Source of the DNA: Lachnospiraceae bacterium
GTDB lineage: Bacteria > Bacillota > Clostridia > Lachnospirales > Lachnospiraceae
DNA length: 64,000 nucleotides
NCBI GenBank assembly: GCA_022796795.1
Contig: JAAWJI010000002.1
Location: forward strand, 1-64,000
Direction of reading: 5' to 3'
In this document: positions 17,038-26,907 of the stretch, one piece after another
Position numbering within the stretch: position 1 is the stretch's first letter
Layout: the number at the start of each line of letters is the position of its first letter
Translations under genes and position numbers: made by a program
The notes under the pieces: generated by a model
Seen by the model: the letters and a program-made list of their open reading frames with translations, nothing else
Told to the model about the DNA's origin: nothing
Database searches by the model: none

Positions 17038-18606
17038 CTACCATATTCTGGGGGTTAATAAAAAATAATCCTGATTATAAATTCGGGAGCTCTCCTGCAG
17101 GATTTGCAGTACTTCCTCTTGTCCATTTGTTATTCCAACAAAAATAATGCTGTCGCATTCCTTCAAAACTTCTTCTGGCCGGTAAACCGGTAATTTAAAT
17201 AACGAGCCCTCTTTATATTTGTCAATAAACCCTTGTAATTTTAAAAATGGGAAAAAAACTTCTATCACAGCAACCATAGTTTTTGCCAGTCTTCCTGCTC
17301 CCCATATAAAAACCTTTCTCTCACTCTCCCCTGTAAAGCATTCTAAAACCTTTTTGATATGATAAATCTGCCAAAGCTTTAGCCGTACCAGCTCCGGATG
17401 TATAAAGGCATTGATATTCCTATTGTACAGCCTTACTACCTCAGAAAAGCTCTCCTCTATACCCTCCATTGTAATATCTGAGGTCACGCGACTGTTCCTT
17501 AATACATGATTATAATATTTTATCAGCTCAGAACCTATACTCTCCGGAGAATGTAATTCTTTATATGTACTATCCGCATTAGCTAAAATTTCCTGTACTC
17601 TTCCACTCCTCCATTCTCTGTCAAACTGCATAATCTTTTCATATATATCCATACTGGAAAATCCGTCACATAAATACCCATTAAATCCGTCGCGGACTAC
17701 CTCCGGCACCCCGGCAACCGGTGTAGATATCACCGCCAGTCCATGGGCGAGTGCTTCTGATATTACGTTAGGATAGGACTCACAGGTGCTTCCGCATAAC
17801 AAAGCATCTGCATTTCCATACGCTTCTTCCATGGTACTACAGAAACCTGCAATTTCTATATACTTCCCCAGCTTCCTTTCGTTCAAATATTTTTTACATT
17901 CTTCTGCATAGGCTCCCTGGTCATAACCATAAAAAACCAGTTTTCCCTTCACTCCCTCACATATTGCCCTCTCAAAAGCCTTTATTACTTCCAGCTGATT
18001 TTTTCTTGTAAATATTCCCCCTACGCAGCAATATCTCACCAAATAATCTGGTTGACCCATTCCTTTTGTCCGTGTTGATTGCGATGGTTTCTCTGCAATC
18101 GTTCTAATGCATACAGAGTCTGAGTGAAGAACCTTTTTCCATATATTTGCGTAGTACCAGGAATCGCAAATATGATAGCTGGGGAATATATCCATATATG
18201 GAATAGAAAAAAATGATTCTTCTATTTGATAAATATTCATAATATGAGGAATACGCAGTTCTCTGCTTACCAACTCCACCACAGGATTTATCTGGATTGA
18301 GTGCAATAGGTCAGGGGCATATTCTCTTACTGCCGTCCTTACGATTGGATAATTCTGCATAGCCGAAATAATATCAAGGTCTTCCGGGTGAGAGGAAATC
18401 TGGTATGGTAAACGGATGATCTTGATATTACTCCTCCCACAAATAGCAGAATACTCTGGTGCTATCTGTTCTCCCTTATCATTGGAAATGCACAGCCAAA
18501 TCTGGTGACCAACCTTTTTCATCAAAACAGCCTGCTGAAGCAGCGTATTGGCTGCACCCCCAAATCCCTGCCCATCATCCAGGAAGTATATGATCTTTAA
18601 GTTCAT
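17038..18606 (-). CDS. GT4 glycosyltransferase with C-terminal Rossmann-like module
   Basis: 522 residues. GT-B fold with a family 4 C-domain: CCVGGIFTRKNQLEVIKAF, then ALLCGSTCESYPNVISEALA, which holds the nucleotide-sugar E-x7-E motif (CESYPNVISEA). Residues about 430-522 are the recurrent module (KVFIWGAGRLAKTM, then GFIDKY). A TTG at 18612 is in frame, but GGGAGG lies 9 bases before the ATG at 18606, so I use that. It overlaps the end of the upstream GT2 gene by about 32 bases. Confidence 0.85.
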   Translation of the reverse strand: MNLKIIYFLDDGQGFGGAANTLLQQAVLMKKVGHQIWLCISNDKGEQIAPEYSAICGRSNIKIIRLPYQISSHPEDLDIISAMQNYPIVRTAVREYAPDLLHSIQINPVVELVSRELRIPHIMNIYQIEESFFSIPYMDIFPSYHICDSWYYANIWKKVLHSDSVCIRTIAEKPSQSTRTKGMGQPDYLVRYCCVGGIFTRKNQLEVIKAFERAICEGVKGKLVFYGYDQGAYAEECKKYLNERKLGKYIEIAGFCSTMEEAYGNADALLCGSTCESYPNVISEALAHGLAVISTPVAGVPEVVRDGFNGYLCDGFSSMDIYEKIMQFDREWRSGRVQEILANADSTYKELHSPESIGSELIKYYNHVLRNSRVTSDITMEGIEESFSEVVRLYNRNINAFIHPELVRLKLWQIYHIKKVLECFTGESERKVFIWGAGRLAKTMVAVIEVFFPFLKLQGFIDKYKEGSLFKLPVYRPEEVLKECDSIIFVGITNGQEEVLQILQESSRIYNQDYFLLTPRIW

Positions 18607-19675
18607 CCACAAGTTCCTCCCATGTAATGCATAGGGTCATAGGGTTATCCATTTTCTTTACCTGTGATAGAATTTCTTCACTGAATCCTTTTACCAGTAT
18701 CAGCAGTATTCCATCAAAGGATTTCAAAACATCGGGAGAGGAAATATCTCTATTTTCTACTGATTTCCCCCACAAGTTTTTATTATTATCAATCAAAAAT
18801 AAAGGAGAAAGGTTCGCTTGAGACAGCAAAGCAAACATATCTTTTCCCCATTTACCCGCACCAAATATAGAAAGATTGCTTTTAGCTTCCTTATGAAGCT
18901 TGTTCTTTATATATTCCAAAATAACATCCTGAAACTCATCCAGTAATTGCCTGAACAAAAAAGGCTTCCATTTATGATCTATTATTTTTTGGACGTCTTC
19001 TCTTTCATTCATGGGGCAATCCGGCAAATACTTTTTAGAAACAGCTATCGTTTCATAGTCACAAATTTTTGAATACTGGCTACTCGCCCCGCCTGTTCTA
19101 AAATTTGCCAAAGTTTCATTTATATAAATAAAGTTCGCTCCCTTTGTATAATATCGAAGCATCAACTCATAGTCTGCCGCAATCTTATATTCTAATGAAA
19201 ATAAACCAAATTTTTCATAGGCATCTTTTTTAACAAAGGCTGTAGAATGGGGGACTTCCATTTCATATCTTAGCTTTTCAATATTCGTTGGAGTTAACAG
19301 TTTTGTCCTCCCCTTCTCATCCACTAAATTCATCCTTCCATAAACAACATCAGCATTGGAATTGCGGAAGCATTTTTGTATCTTTTTAAATGTTTCCGGT
19401 TCATACCAGTCATCGGAATTTATGATACCGATAATATCCCCAGTTGCTAAAAGGATGCCCTTATTCATTGCATCGTATATTCCTCGATCTGGTTCACTGA
19501 TAATCCAATCAACTCTGTTCCGATATTTGTTTACTATTTCAAGTGTCCGATCTGTAGAGTTACCATCCACAATAATATATTCTATATTTTCGTCTTTTTG
19601 TAAGAGAACACTTTCTACTGTTTGCTCAATTGTGGATTCGCTATTCATGCAAACTGTAATAATCGATATTTTCAT
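18575..19675 (-). CDS. GT2 glycosyltransferase with C-terminal Rossmann-like module
   Basis: 366 residues. GT-A domain with SIITVCMNSESTIEQTVESV, IVDGNSTDRT, SEPDRGIYDAMNKGI and INSDDWYEP, the pattern of the WcaA/colanic-acid-like GT2 subgroup. Residues 265-366 are the recurrent module (NLSIFGAGKWGKDMFALL, LIDNNKNLWGKS). The composition is AT-rich compared with the flanks of the locus. Substrate unknown. Confidence 0.86.
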   Translation of the reverse strand: MKISIITVCMNSESTIEQTVESVLLQKDENIEYIIVDGNSTDRTLEIVNKYRNRVDWIISEPDRGIYDAMNKGILLATGDIIGIINSDDWYEPETFKKIQKCFRNSNADVVYGRMNLVDEKGRTKLLTPTNIEKLRYEMEVPHSTAFVKKDAYEKFGLFSLEYKIAADYELMLRYYTKGANFIYINETLANFRTGGASSQYSKICDYETIAVSKKYLPDCPMNEREDVQKIIDHKWKPFLFRQLLDEFQDVILEYIKNKLHKEAKSNLSIFGAGKWGKDMFALLSQANLSPLFLIDNNKNLWGKSVENRDISSPDVLKSFDGILLILVKGFSEEILSQVKKMDNPMTLCITWEELVDELKDHILPG

Positions 19676-19720
19676 ATAGTTTTACTTTTTCTCCAATCAT
19701 CTATCTATTGAACATTCTGC

Positions 19721-20926
19721 CTATTCCACTTGAGCTACTATCTGTTTTATATATTCTGTATCTTCGATTGCTGACACTTCATGTCCTCCCGGAACCTCTG
19801 CCACACATTTTCCGGGTATTTTTATACGTTCCAACACTCCACGTAAAAACCAGTCATATTCGTTATCTAACTGGCCAATATCTATTGCCTGCACTCCTTC
19901 CATTGCTAAATCATATGCCAAAACAGTTGCGGTTGGACCCAGGCTAATTAAAACTAATGTATCGTCAGCTATATTCTGTTTGACTGCATTTAAAATACGT
20001 TCATATGCAAAAAATGCATTTTTAGAAGGTACTATAATTCTTCGTATACTTGCTGCTCCATCAAATAAATCATTTCTAACCCCTATAAATGCCTGTCTTC
20101 CTTCCACAAATAAAAGATTGCGTTCTTTCCATACCTCTTTAAATAGTTGAAAAATACGTACAGCATGCTCTTTATTTTTATATATCATATATGGCCTAGT
20201 TACATAAGTATCATAATAAACCCGCTTTGTATCAATTACTTTCATCAAATCTTCACGAATTCCATGCTCTAAATACTCCCGAATCCCATCTGCCGCTTGA
20301 TCTGTGTAGCAATCTAACTTTCCAAAATTATCTGCAAGTGCAATAATAATCCGTTCATCCCTGGTATTAAATACTTCCATTAAACGTTCTGCCAGCTTAT
20401 GATCCGGAAGTTGAAACCACGGTCGTTCTCTTCCCTGCATAATTTCCAGTTCCCCATCGCCAAAACGACTTAACGATTTTTTCTCATTTATAATTATCTC
20501 CAATAATTCCTCAGCCGGTCGGATAATCGGTGTTATTCCCATCCCTAACTCGTATGGCATATTTTGTAACTGTCGTTTGTATTTTTTTAATTCGCGTTCC
20601 ATTAGAATTACTTTTTTTTCCTTGTCATCTATAAAACAATACTCCTCATTTGTATTCCAATAATCAATAATTTTCTCCTTTTCTATTCCCATTTTCACAC
20701 ATTGTTCCAATATCTCTTCATTATTTGAAACGGAAATTACAATATAATCAATTTGACTATTCCTCAATATTTCCGGACTAACAACCAGCCACCGATTCAT
20801 ATAAAGGCTACGATAAAGTTTTTCATTGGAATCTACAATCCCAATGAAGTTACACATATCTCTTCGTATTGCCTTTAATACAATTTTACAGTTTTTTCCT
20901 GCTCCCCAAATCATTACATTTAGCAT
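19721..20926 (-). CDS. GT-D type glycosyltransferase (DUF1792) with N-terminal Rossmann-like module
   Basis: 401 residues. Residues 1-95 are the recurrent module (NVMIWGAGKNCKIVLKAI, GIVDSNEKLYRS). The remainder (about 140-400) matches the GT-D fold family founded on streptococcal DUF1792 (SP_1767 type): LSRFGDGELEIMQGR near its start, IIIALADNFG, and the C-terminal LVLISLGPTATVLAYDLA and IDIGQLDNEYDWFLRG. Known members glucosylate glycans on serine-rich adhesins. AGAGGA lies 6 bases before the ATG, inside the end of the FkbM gene. Confidence 0.84.
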   Translation of the reverse strand: MLNVMIWGAGKNCKIVLKAIRRDMCNFIGIVDSNEKLYRSLYMNRWLVVSPEILRNSQIDYIVISVSNNEEILEQCVKMGIEKEKIIDYWNTNEEYCFIDDKEKKVILMERELKKYKRQLQNMPYELGMGITPIIRPAEELLEIIINEKKSLSRFGDGELEIMQGRERPWFQLPDHKLAERLMEVFNTRDERIIIALADNFGKLDCYTDQAADGIREYLEHGIREDLMKVIDTKRVYYDTYVTRPYMIYKNKEHAVRIFQLFKEVWKERNLLFVEGRQAFIGVRNDLFDGAASIRRIIVPSKNAFFAYERILNAVKQNIADDTLVLISLGPTATVLAYDLAMEGVQAIDIGQLDNEYDWFLRGVLERIKIPGKCVAEVPGGHEVSAIEDTEYIKQIVAQVE

Positions 20927-20928
20927 AT

Positions 20929-22014
20929 CTAATCCTCTTTCTTTTTTCCTCTTACCAACCCTCTCACAAATTGGGGAGTTGTAACTTCTGCTTCCAAAAA
21001 TTGCTCTGATATAAATACCATATATCCATCGGATACCTTAGTCTCATATCCCATTTCACCCAAAAACTGTTTCACTTTTTTTTCATCGTCATCATTATGA
21101 TAAACGCAAATGTCTAATTTCACATTATTTTGCTTTAAAGTCTGTTCTGATCCACTCAGAGCCTCTCCTTCAGCTCCCTCAATATCCAGCTTAATAAAAT
21201 CTACCTTACCAGTTCCAATTATTTCATCAATCGTTTTGCTTCCCTTATTTCCATCTCCTAACATTCCCTGAATTATTTCTACCTTATCTTTATAAGGGGC
21301 AAATGTACATTTTAGAGCCTTTACCCATCTCTCATCGCATTCAACTAAATATAATTTATCCACCAAATCAATAATATCCAGAGCAAAATTTCCCTCTGCA
21401 ACACCAGCATCAAGAACTACATCATTCTGATTTACATGAAAACAGTCTGTTTGATATCTGTGCGGTGAGTTTACATCTTGTTCCATACGTAAAAAAGAAT
21501 AATATCCCTTTACCACTTCCTCATTGGAAAACTCCGAAGAAAAATACATTTTTCTGCCATTATGATAGACATAATAGAGAGAATTCTCTTGATCAAAATT
21601 TACCTCTACATGCAAATTTTCATACTTTTGTATAAAGTCATCGTTAAATACTTGCAAAGGGTTTTGTTCTAAAAACAAAATATATCTTTCTTTATCTCTA
21701 TCCGCTTTATATTTATAAGTGTCCAACAGGGCTCTTTTCTGTCTATAATACATATTATCAATGAAAGATGGCTCAATGCCGAATTCTTCTATTATTTGTT
21801 TCTTAATATCTTTCCAATATACACTGGCTATAACAATTCTGTCATATTTTCCACAAAACTTTTCCAGGGTAGATGGCCTCTCAACTACATGTTCATTCCA
21901 AACTGTCCCCCATTTCTTTTTGTCGTTATCTATAACAAGAATGACTTCATCATCAATTCCCGGAAATAATTTATTCGCAATCTTTCCAGTTCCCCAAAGT
22001 ATAATCTTTTCCAT
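20929..22014 (-). CDS. FkbM-family methyltransferase with N-terminal Rossmann-like module
   Basis: 361 residues. Residues 1-100 are the recurrent module (KIILWGTGKIANKLF, VIDNDKKKWGT). Residues about 180-350 are an FkbM-type SAM-dependent methyltransferase: DVVLDAGVAEGNFALDIID, LVECDERWVKAL, VDFIKLDIEGAEGEALSG. FkbM proteins O-methylate sugars, so it may cap or modify a glycan of this locus. GAGGGGAG precedes the ATG. Confidence 0.86.
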   Translation of the reverse strand: MEKIILWGTGKIANKLFPGIDDEVILVIDNDKKKWGTVWNEHVVERPSTLEKFCGKYDRIVIASVYWKDIKKQIIEEFGIEPSFIDNMYYRQKRALLDTYKYKADRDKERYILFLEQNPLQVFNDDFIQKYENLHVEVNFDQENSLYYVYHNGRKMYFSSEFSNEEVVKGYYSFLRMEQDVNSPHRYQTDCFHVNQNDVVLDAGVAEGNFALDIIDLVDKLYLVECDERWVKALKCTFAPYKDKVEIIQGMLGDGNKGSKTIDEIIGTGKVDFIKLDIEGAEGEALSGSEQTLKQNNVKLDICVYHNDDDEKKVKQFLGEMGYETKVSDGYMVFISEQFLEAEVTTPQFVRGLVRGKKKED

Positions 22015-22054
22015 GTAAACTCCCCTCTTCCGTAAAACATCTCATCAAATCTAT

Positions 22055-22531
22055 TTATATGTCATACACTAGATCAACAATAGATATTACAGGACAGTCT
22101 ATTTTTCTATGAATTTTTTCAGAAATAGCCTCAAAAGAATCAACCAATGTAATAATAACTACATCTACTTCCGGAAGCTCTTCCTCTAAGGATACAATAT
22201 TAATATTTGCGTACAGCGTATCCGCATTTTGGTCAATACCATAAAGCACCTCTGTCTCTGTCCTTCTCAATTCGCTGAGAAGCGTTTCTCCTATATAACC
22301 CATTCCATATATAGCAATCTTCTTATAACCAGCACGTTCAAAATATTCTGAAAGATTCTTTCCTTCCTGTTTAATCTTTACCCACTGTGTCATGACACGG
22401 AATAACATTAGATTTTTATTTGATATTAATAATCTCGTTTGCAGATTTTTTTTGTTTTTCTTCCCCATAACCTGTATCCCCAAGATGAATCCTATGATCA
22501 GGGAAACCAACAAACTTATTTTTTTTTTCAT
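22055..22531 (-). CDS. Membrane-anchored stand-alone Rossmann-like module
   Basis: 158 residues. An N-terminal hydrophobic helix (about 4-23, ISLLVSLIIGFILGIQVMG) with basic flanks, a short helical linker (to about 65), then the recurrent module with no catalytic partner: KKIAIYGMGYIGETLLSEL, YGIDQNADTLY, VDVVIITLVDSFEAI. I do not recognise a function. The helix would anchor it to the inner membrane with the module in the cytoplasm. AAGGA lies 9 bases before the ATG. Confidence 0.75.
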   Translation of the reverse strand: MKKKISLLVSLIIGFILGIQVMGKKNKKNLQTRLLISNKNLMLFRVMTQWVKIKQEGKNLSEYFERAGYKKIAIYGMGYIGETLLSELRRTETEVLYGIDQNADTLYANINIVSLEEELPEVDVVIITLVDSFEAISEKIHRKIDCPVISIVDLVYDI

Positions 22532-22537
22532 ATATTT

Positions 22538-23560
22538 TTATCCTTCATTTAAAATCATTTTTATATTCTCATACCAGATCCTATTAATTTGATGTTTCAT
22601 ATCTTCTTTCATCTGCAGTTTTTCTAATATATACTGAAAAACAATTCTATATTTAAGGGAGCCCAACAACAACTCCCATTGTGGAACATTTCTGATCTCA
22701 AGCCCATATCTTTCCATATCCAATACATTTGCCTCGACTCTTCTGTACAAGAGGGTTGCTCTATATAAGCCATGCCTAAATCTCCTGCAAATAAATTCTT
22801 CTTTATACTCATCATCTGCAAATTGACTTAGATATAATATTAATTGATTATCAGTTTTCATTACCACGTCTGGCAGCCACCAATAATCCTTAACCTTGCG
22901 CTTTTCATAAAACCTAGATCTTCTATTATCGCCTCTATACATAAACTTATAAAATGGAATGGGAGAATATATTACATCCCGTTTAGCTGCAATAATACCG
23001 AGAGCATACGCATGAGGGTAAATGCCGTATTTCTCACTTTCATAAAAAAACTTTTTAAAATTTCCCCGCTTCCACGTTTTTCTCTCAACAAAAAAACCTG
23101 TTGGATGTATAGGGATTCCCATCATAAGAAATGCTTCCTTCCCTTTTTTACAAATAGCAAAATTTCTCTGCTTTTCTATCCCTTCAACCGGAGAAATGGC
23201 AGATCTTCCAAAATATCCAGCGCCAACGGAATTTTGTTCTAATATATCTAATATTGTACTTACATAGTCTGTGTCTATATCATCACGATCTAATATATGA
23301 AGAATATAAGTACCTTTTCCACAATCGATAGTTTCAAACCAGTTAGCGCAAGCTCCTAAATTAGATTTATTTTGTACCAATGTGACTTTGCTGCTAACCA
23401 AAGACTTTAATTTCATAAGTGTTTCTTCATCTGAATGGTCATCGCATATAAAAATATGATACCTGTCATCCTGTACCGATAAAATCTGATTTACAAGCTG
23501 TGAACACTTATCCCCCCGATTATAACTGGAAATACATATGCTTAGTAAAATATCCTCCAT
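22538..23560 (-). CDS. GT2 glycosyltransferase
   Basis: 340 residues. GT-A domain with LSICISSYNRGDKCSQLV, IFICDDHSDEET and the DxD element LDRDDID. The C-terminal third is charged and aromatic-rich and lacks the recurrent Rossmann-like module. A GTG at 23572 is in frame without a ribosome binding site; the ATG at 23560 has AGGTG 4-5 bases upstream and is preferred. It lies directly after the capEFG genes. Confidence 0.85.
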   Translation of the reverse strand: MEDILLSICISSYNRGDKCSQLVNQILSVQDDRYHIFICDDHSDEETLMKLKSLVSSKVTLVQNKSNLGACANWFETIDCGKGTYILHILDRDDIDTDYVSTILDILEQNSVGAGYFGRSAISPVEGIEKQRNFAICKKGKEAFLMMGIPIHPTGFFVERKTWKRGNFKKFFYESEKYGIYPHAYALGIIAAKRDVIYSPIPFYKFMYRGDNRRSRFYEKRKVKDYWWLPDVVMKTDNQLILYLSQFADDEYKEEFICRRFRHGLYRATLLYRRVEANVLDMERYGLEIRNVPQWELLLGSLKYRIVFQYILEKLQMKEDMKHQINRIWYENIKMILNEG

Positions 23561-23605
23561 TTTACACCTCACTTATCAAAATCATTCTGATCCCTCTCTA
23601 CAAGC

Positions 23606-24745
23606 TCACTTCCTCCAAACCATCCGATTCACAATAGACACATAGCTCTGAATTATCTTCACTACCTTAGTACTCACATTCTCATCCCTATAATCAGGCA
23701 CCATAGAAGCCTTATCCTCAGCTTCATTCATTCGTATGGCAATATCAATTCCCTGTAGCACGCTTTCCTTTCCAATCCCAGCCAGTATAAAATTTCCCTT
23801 ATCCATTGCCTCCGGCCTCTCCGTAGACGTGCGGATACAGACCGCTGCAAAAGGATATCCCTTCGCATTAAAAAAGGCGCTTTCCTCCGGCAAAGTACCG
23901 CTGTCAGACACTACGCATTTGGCATTCATCTGCAGGGAGTTGTAGTCCGAAAATCCGAAGGGGTCCATGGCCCGAACCAATGGATGAAATGTAAATCCCC
24001 TCTTTTGAATCATATTCCTGCTCCTGGGATGCATACTGTATATAACAGGAACCTGATAGGTATCCGCCAGACCGTTGACAGCTTCCATTAGCTCATAAAA
24101 ATTTTGCTCCTGATCTATATTTTCTTCCCTGTGAGCCGACAAAAGAATATATTCTCCTCTCTTCACCCCAAGCTGTTCCAAAACCGTACTCTTTAAAATT
24201 TTATCAAAATGGGCCTGCAGCACTTCCGCCATAGGCGAACCTGTCACATAAGTTCGCTCCTTTGCAGTCCCTTCCCCATTGAGGTATCTCCTGGCATGCT
24301 CCGAATAGCACATGTTGATATCCGCAATATGGTCTACTATGCGCCGATTTGTCTCCTCCGGCAGGTTTTCATCAAAGCATCTGTTTCCCGCCTCCATGTG
24401 AAAAATGGGAATTTTCAACCGTTTAGCCGAAATTGCAGATAGTGCTGAGTTTGTATCGCCTAGTATCAGCAATCCATCCGGTCTTTGCTCCAACATCAGC
24501 TCATAGCTTCTGCTGATAATATTCCCAATGGTTTCACCCAAATGTTTTCCTGCCACATTTAAGTAAAAATCCGGTTCTCTCAAACTCAGGTCCTCAAAAA
24601 AAATCTGGTTTAATGTATAATCGTAATTTTGACCTGTATGTACTAAAATATGGTCAAAATATAAATCACATTTTTTTATAACCTCTGAAAGACGGATAAT
24701 TTCCGGCCTGGTTCCTATGATTGTCATTAATTTCAGTTTCTTCAT
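23606..24745 (-). CDS. capG: UDP-GlcNAc 2-epimerase family, CapG-type
   Basis: Non-hydrolysing UDP-HexNAc C2-epimerase fold, 379 residues: MTIIGTRPEIIRLSEVIKKC, HTGQNYD, ILGDTNSALSA, HMEAGNRCFDENLPEETNR, HREENID and SDSGTLPEES. In an operon after capE and capF the expected reaction is the last step to UDP-N-acetyl-L-fucosamine, C2 epimerisation of UDP-2-acetamido-2,6-dideoxy-L-talose. WecB (UDP-ManNAc formation) is the alternative, but the neighbours favour CapG. It starts 3 bases after the capF stop. Confidence 0.88.
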   Translation of the reverse strand: MKKLKLMTIIGTRPEIIRLSEVIKKCDLYFDHILVHTGQNYDYTLNQIFFEDLSLREPDFYLNVAGKHLGETIGNIISRSYELMLEQRPDGLLILGDTNSALSAISAKRLKIPIFHMEAGNRCFDENLPEETNRRIVDHIADINMCYSEHARRYLNGEGTAKERTYVTGSPMAEVLQAHFDKILKSTVLEQLGVKRGEYILLSAHREENIDQEQNFYELMEAVNGLADTYQVPVIYSMHPRSRNMIQKRGFTFHPLVRAMDPFGFSDYNSLQMNAKCVVSDSGTLPEESAFFNAKGYPFAAVCIRTSTERPEAMDKGNFILAGIGKESVLQGIDIAIRMNEAEDKASMVPDYRDENVSTKVVKIIQSYVSIVNRMVWRK

Positions 24746-24748
24746 ATC

Positions 24749-25858
24749 CTAAACTTCCTCATAATAGGTATCCGGCTTTTCAGGATCAAACATTTCATTT
24801 GCCCACATGATTGTAACCAAATCTTCTTCTCCAATATTTGCAATGCTGTGGGTATATCCCACGGGGATATCAACCATTTCCAGACAATTTCCCGAGACCA
24901 TGTATTCTGCCATCTCACCTGTTACCATGTGCCGAAACTTAATGAGGGCCTTTCCGCTTACCACTAAAAACTTCTCCACTTTCGTATTATGCCAGTGATT
25001 CCCTTTTACAATTCCCGGCTTTGCCACATTGACCGAGATCTGTCCCAGATCATTCAAATGCAAAAACTCTGTAAAAGATCCCCGCTCATCCTGGTTCATT
25101 TTCAGTTTATAGCTAAATTCTTCCGGCTCCAGATAGCTCAAATAGGTGCTGTATAATTTCTTTCCCAGTGCGTCCCCAATACCGGGAATTTCCAGGCTGT
25201 CTCTTCCTTTCTTAAAGGCTAAAATCCTGGCAGCCACTTCCCCTACCGTTGTATCACAGCCCTCAGGAATCTGGGGATATTCCTCCCCATCACACTGTTT
25301 TCTTTCCAGACATGAAAGAAATTCATGCACGACGTCATCAATATACACTAAAGTAACTCGGACATCCGGATCATGTACTTCAATCTTCAAATCATGAGCC
25401 GCATTATAACAAAAGGTGGCTACAAAACTGTTGTAGTTGGGACGGCACCATTTTCCAAATACATTAGGGAGGCGGAAAATGTACAGTGGAGCTCCTGCCT
25501 GTCTTGCATATTCCTGCAGTATTTTCTCCGCTTTCCTTTTACTCTCTCCATAGGCCTTATGCCTTGTATTCAATAGGGTGGACGAATAAATCACAGGAAC
25601 TCTTTTCTGCTTGCTTTCAAGCAATTTTACAATTTCTTCAGTAAATCCTGCATTTCCCGTATCATATTCCATCTCACTCGCCGGCCGGTTCACTCCCGCC
25701 AAATGGATCAGGAAATCACATGCCTCTATGTAACCCTCCAACTCACATCTGCTGGTGCTCCGATTACATAGCAGCAAATCTTCATATCCTCTGTTTCTTA
25801 ATTCTGCAATCAAGTTTTTAGCTATAAACCCATTTGAACCAGTTATCAGGATTTTCAT
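24749..25858 (-). CDS. capF: CapF-type bifunctional UDP-sugar epimerase/reductase
   Basis: 369 residues. N-terminal SDR (about 1-245): MKILITGSNGFIAKNL, the active-site YGESK and YIDDVVHEFL. C-terminal cupin (about 250-365): KGNHWHNTKVEKFLVVSGKA. This two-domain layout is diagnostic of CapF, where the cupin epimerises C3 and the SDR reduces C4 with NADPH to give the L-talose intermediate of the L-FucNAc pathway. I use the ATG at 25858: it overlaps the capE stop as ATGA and has a GGAG-rich site upstream; a longer frame begins at 25873. Confidence 0.9.
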   Translation of the reverse strand: MKILITGSNGFIAKNLIAELRNRGYEDLLLCNRSTSRCELEGYIEACDFLIHLAGVNRPASEMEYDTGNAGFTEEIVKLLESKQKRVPVIYSSTLLNTRHKAYGESKRKAEKILQEYARQAGAPLYIFRLPNVFGKWCRPNYNSFVATFCYNAAHDLKIEVHDPDVRVTLVYIDDVVHEFLSCLERKQCDGEEYPQIPEGCDTTVGEVAARILAFKKGRDSLEIPGIGDALGKKLYSTYLSYLEPEEFSYKLKMNQDERGSFTEFLHLNDLGQISVNVAKPGIVKGNHWHNTKVEKFLVVSGKALIKFRHMVTGEMAEYMVSGNCLEMVDIPVGYTHSIANIGEEDLVTIMWANEMFDPEKPDTYYEEV

Positions 25859-26907
25859 CTTCTCCGCTCCCATCGCATCAGTTCTTCTTTTACATAGGCC
25901 AACTCCGCCAGTTTTGACTTTACTTGCTCTACATTGAGCCGTGTTGTATTGGCTGATGTAAATTCCGTAATATCTGCCCGCTTTAAATTCCCTTTGCTGA
26001 AATAATTATCATAATTTAAATCCCGATTATCCGCAGGAACCTGATAATATTCTCCTAAGTCCACTGCCCTAGCACATTCTTCATTAGTTAGCAAGGTCTC
26101 ATGCATCTTCTCCCCGTGCCGGATTCCTATGATATGTATTTTCGGCTCCAAATCAAAGAGCTCACATACCGCCTGAGCCAGCACGCCAATGGTACATGCA
26201 GGCGCCTTTTGCACCATAATATCCCCAGCCGACGCATTCTGGAATGCATAGATCACCAGTTCCACAGCCTCCTCCAGACTCATGAGAAATCTGGTCATTT
26301 CTGTCTCCGTAACCGTAAGCTCTTTTCCTGCCATAAGCTGGTCAATAAACAACGGAACTACAGAGCCCCTGGAGCAGAGCACATTTCCATATCTGGTCCC
26401 GCAAATCAGCGTTTTATCCGGAGATACAGTGCGGGATTTTGCAATAAACACCTTCTCCATCATGGCTTTGGAGGTTCCCATGGCATTCACCGGATAGGCT
26501 GCCTTATCGGTAGACAGGCAGACTACCTTTCTTACACCGGCTTCAATGGCCGCGGTTAAAACATTTTCTGTTCCCAGCACATTGGTTTTCACTGCCTCCA
26601 CAGGAAAAAACTCACAGGATGGAACCTGCTTAAGAGCTGCCGCATGAAAAATATAATCTACCCCATAGATGGCATTCCTTACACTTTGAATGTCGCGTAC
26701 ATCTCCTATATGGAATTTGATTTTTCTGAAATCCTCCGGATAAACCGCCTGATATGCATGGCGCATATCGTCCTGTTTCTTTTCATCCCTGGAAAAAATT
26801 CTGATTTCTTCTATCTCTGTCTGTAAAAATCTTTTTAATACTGCATTTCCAAAGGAACCTGTCCCGCCTGTGATTAGCAGGGTTTTTCCCTTAAACATAT
26901 TTGGCAT
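25855..26907 (-). CDS. capE: CapE-type UDP-GlcNAc 4,6-dehydratase/5-epimerase
   Basis: 350 residues, extended SDR of the FlaA1/CapE group. Features: LLITGGTGSFGNAVLKRF (nucleotide-binding loop), IFSRDEKKQDDMRH, FHAAALKQVPSCE, and the catalytic segment with Met instead of Tyr in MGTSKAMMEK, as in CapE and FlaA1. It carries out the first step from UDP-GlcNAc toward UDP-L-FucNAc. AGGAG lies 6 bases before the ATG at 26907. Its start overlaps the end of the upstream GT2 gene by 17 bases. Confidence 0.92.
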   Translation of the reverse strand: MPNMFKGKTLLITGGTGSFGNAVLKRFLQTEIEEIRIFSRDEKKQDDMRHAYQAVYPEDFRKIKFHIGDVRDIQSVRNAIYGVDYIFHAAALKQVPSCEFFPVEAVKTNVLGTENVLTAAIEAGVRKVVCLSTDKAAYPVNAMGTSKAMMEKVFIAKSRTVSPDKTLICGTRYGNVLCSRGSVVPLFIDQLMAGKELTVTETEMTRFLMSLEEAVELVIYAFQNASAGDIMVQKAPACTIGVLAQAVCELFDLEPKIHIIGIRHGEKMHETLLTNEECARAVDLGEYYQVPADNRDLNYDNYFSKGNLKRADITEFTSANTTRLNVEQVKSKLAELAYVKEELMRWERRR

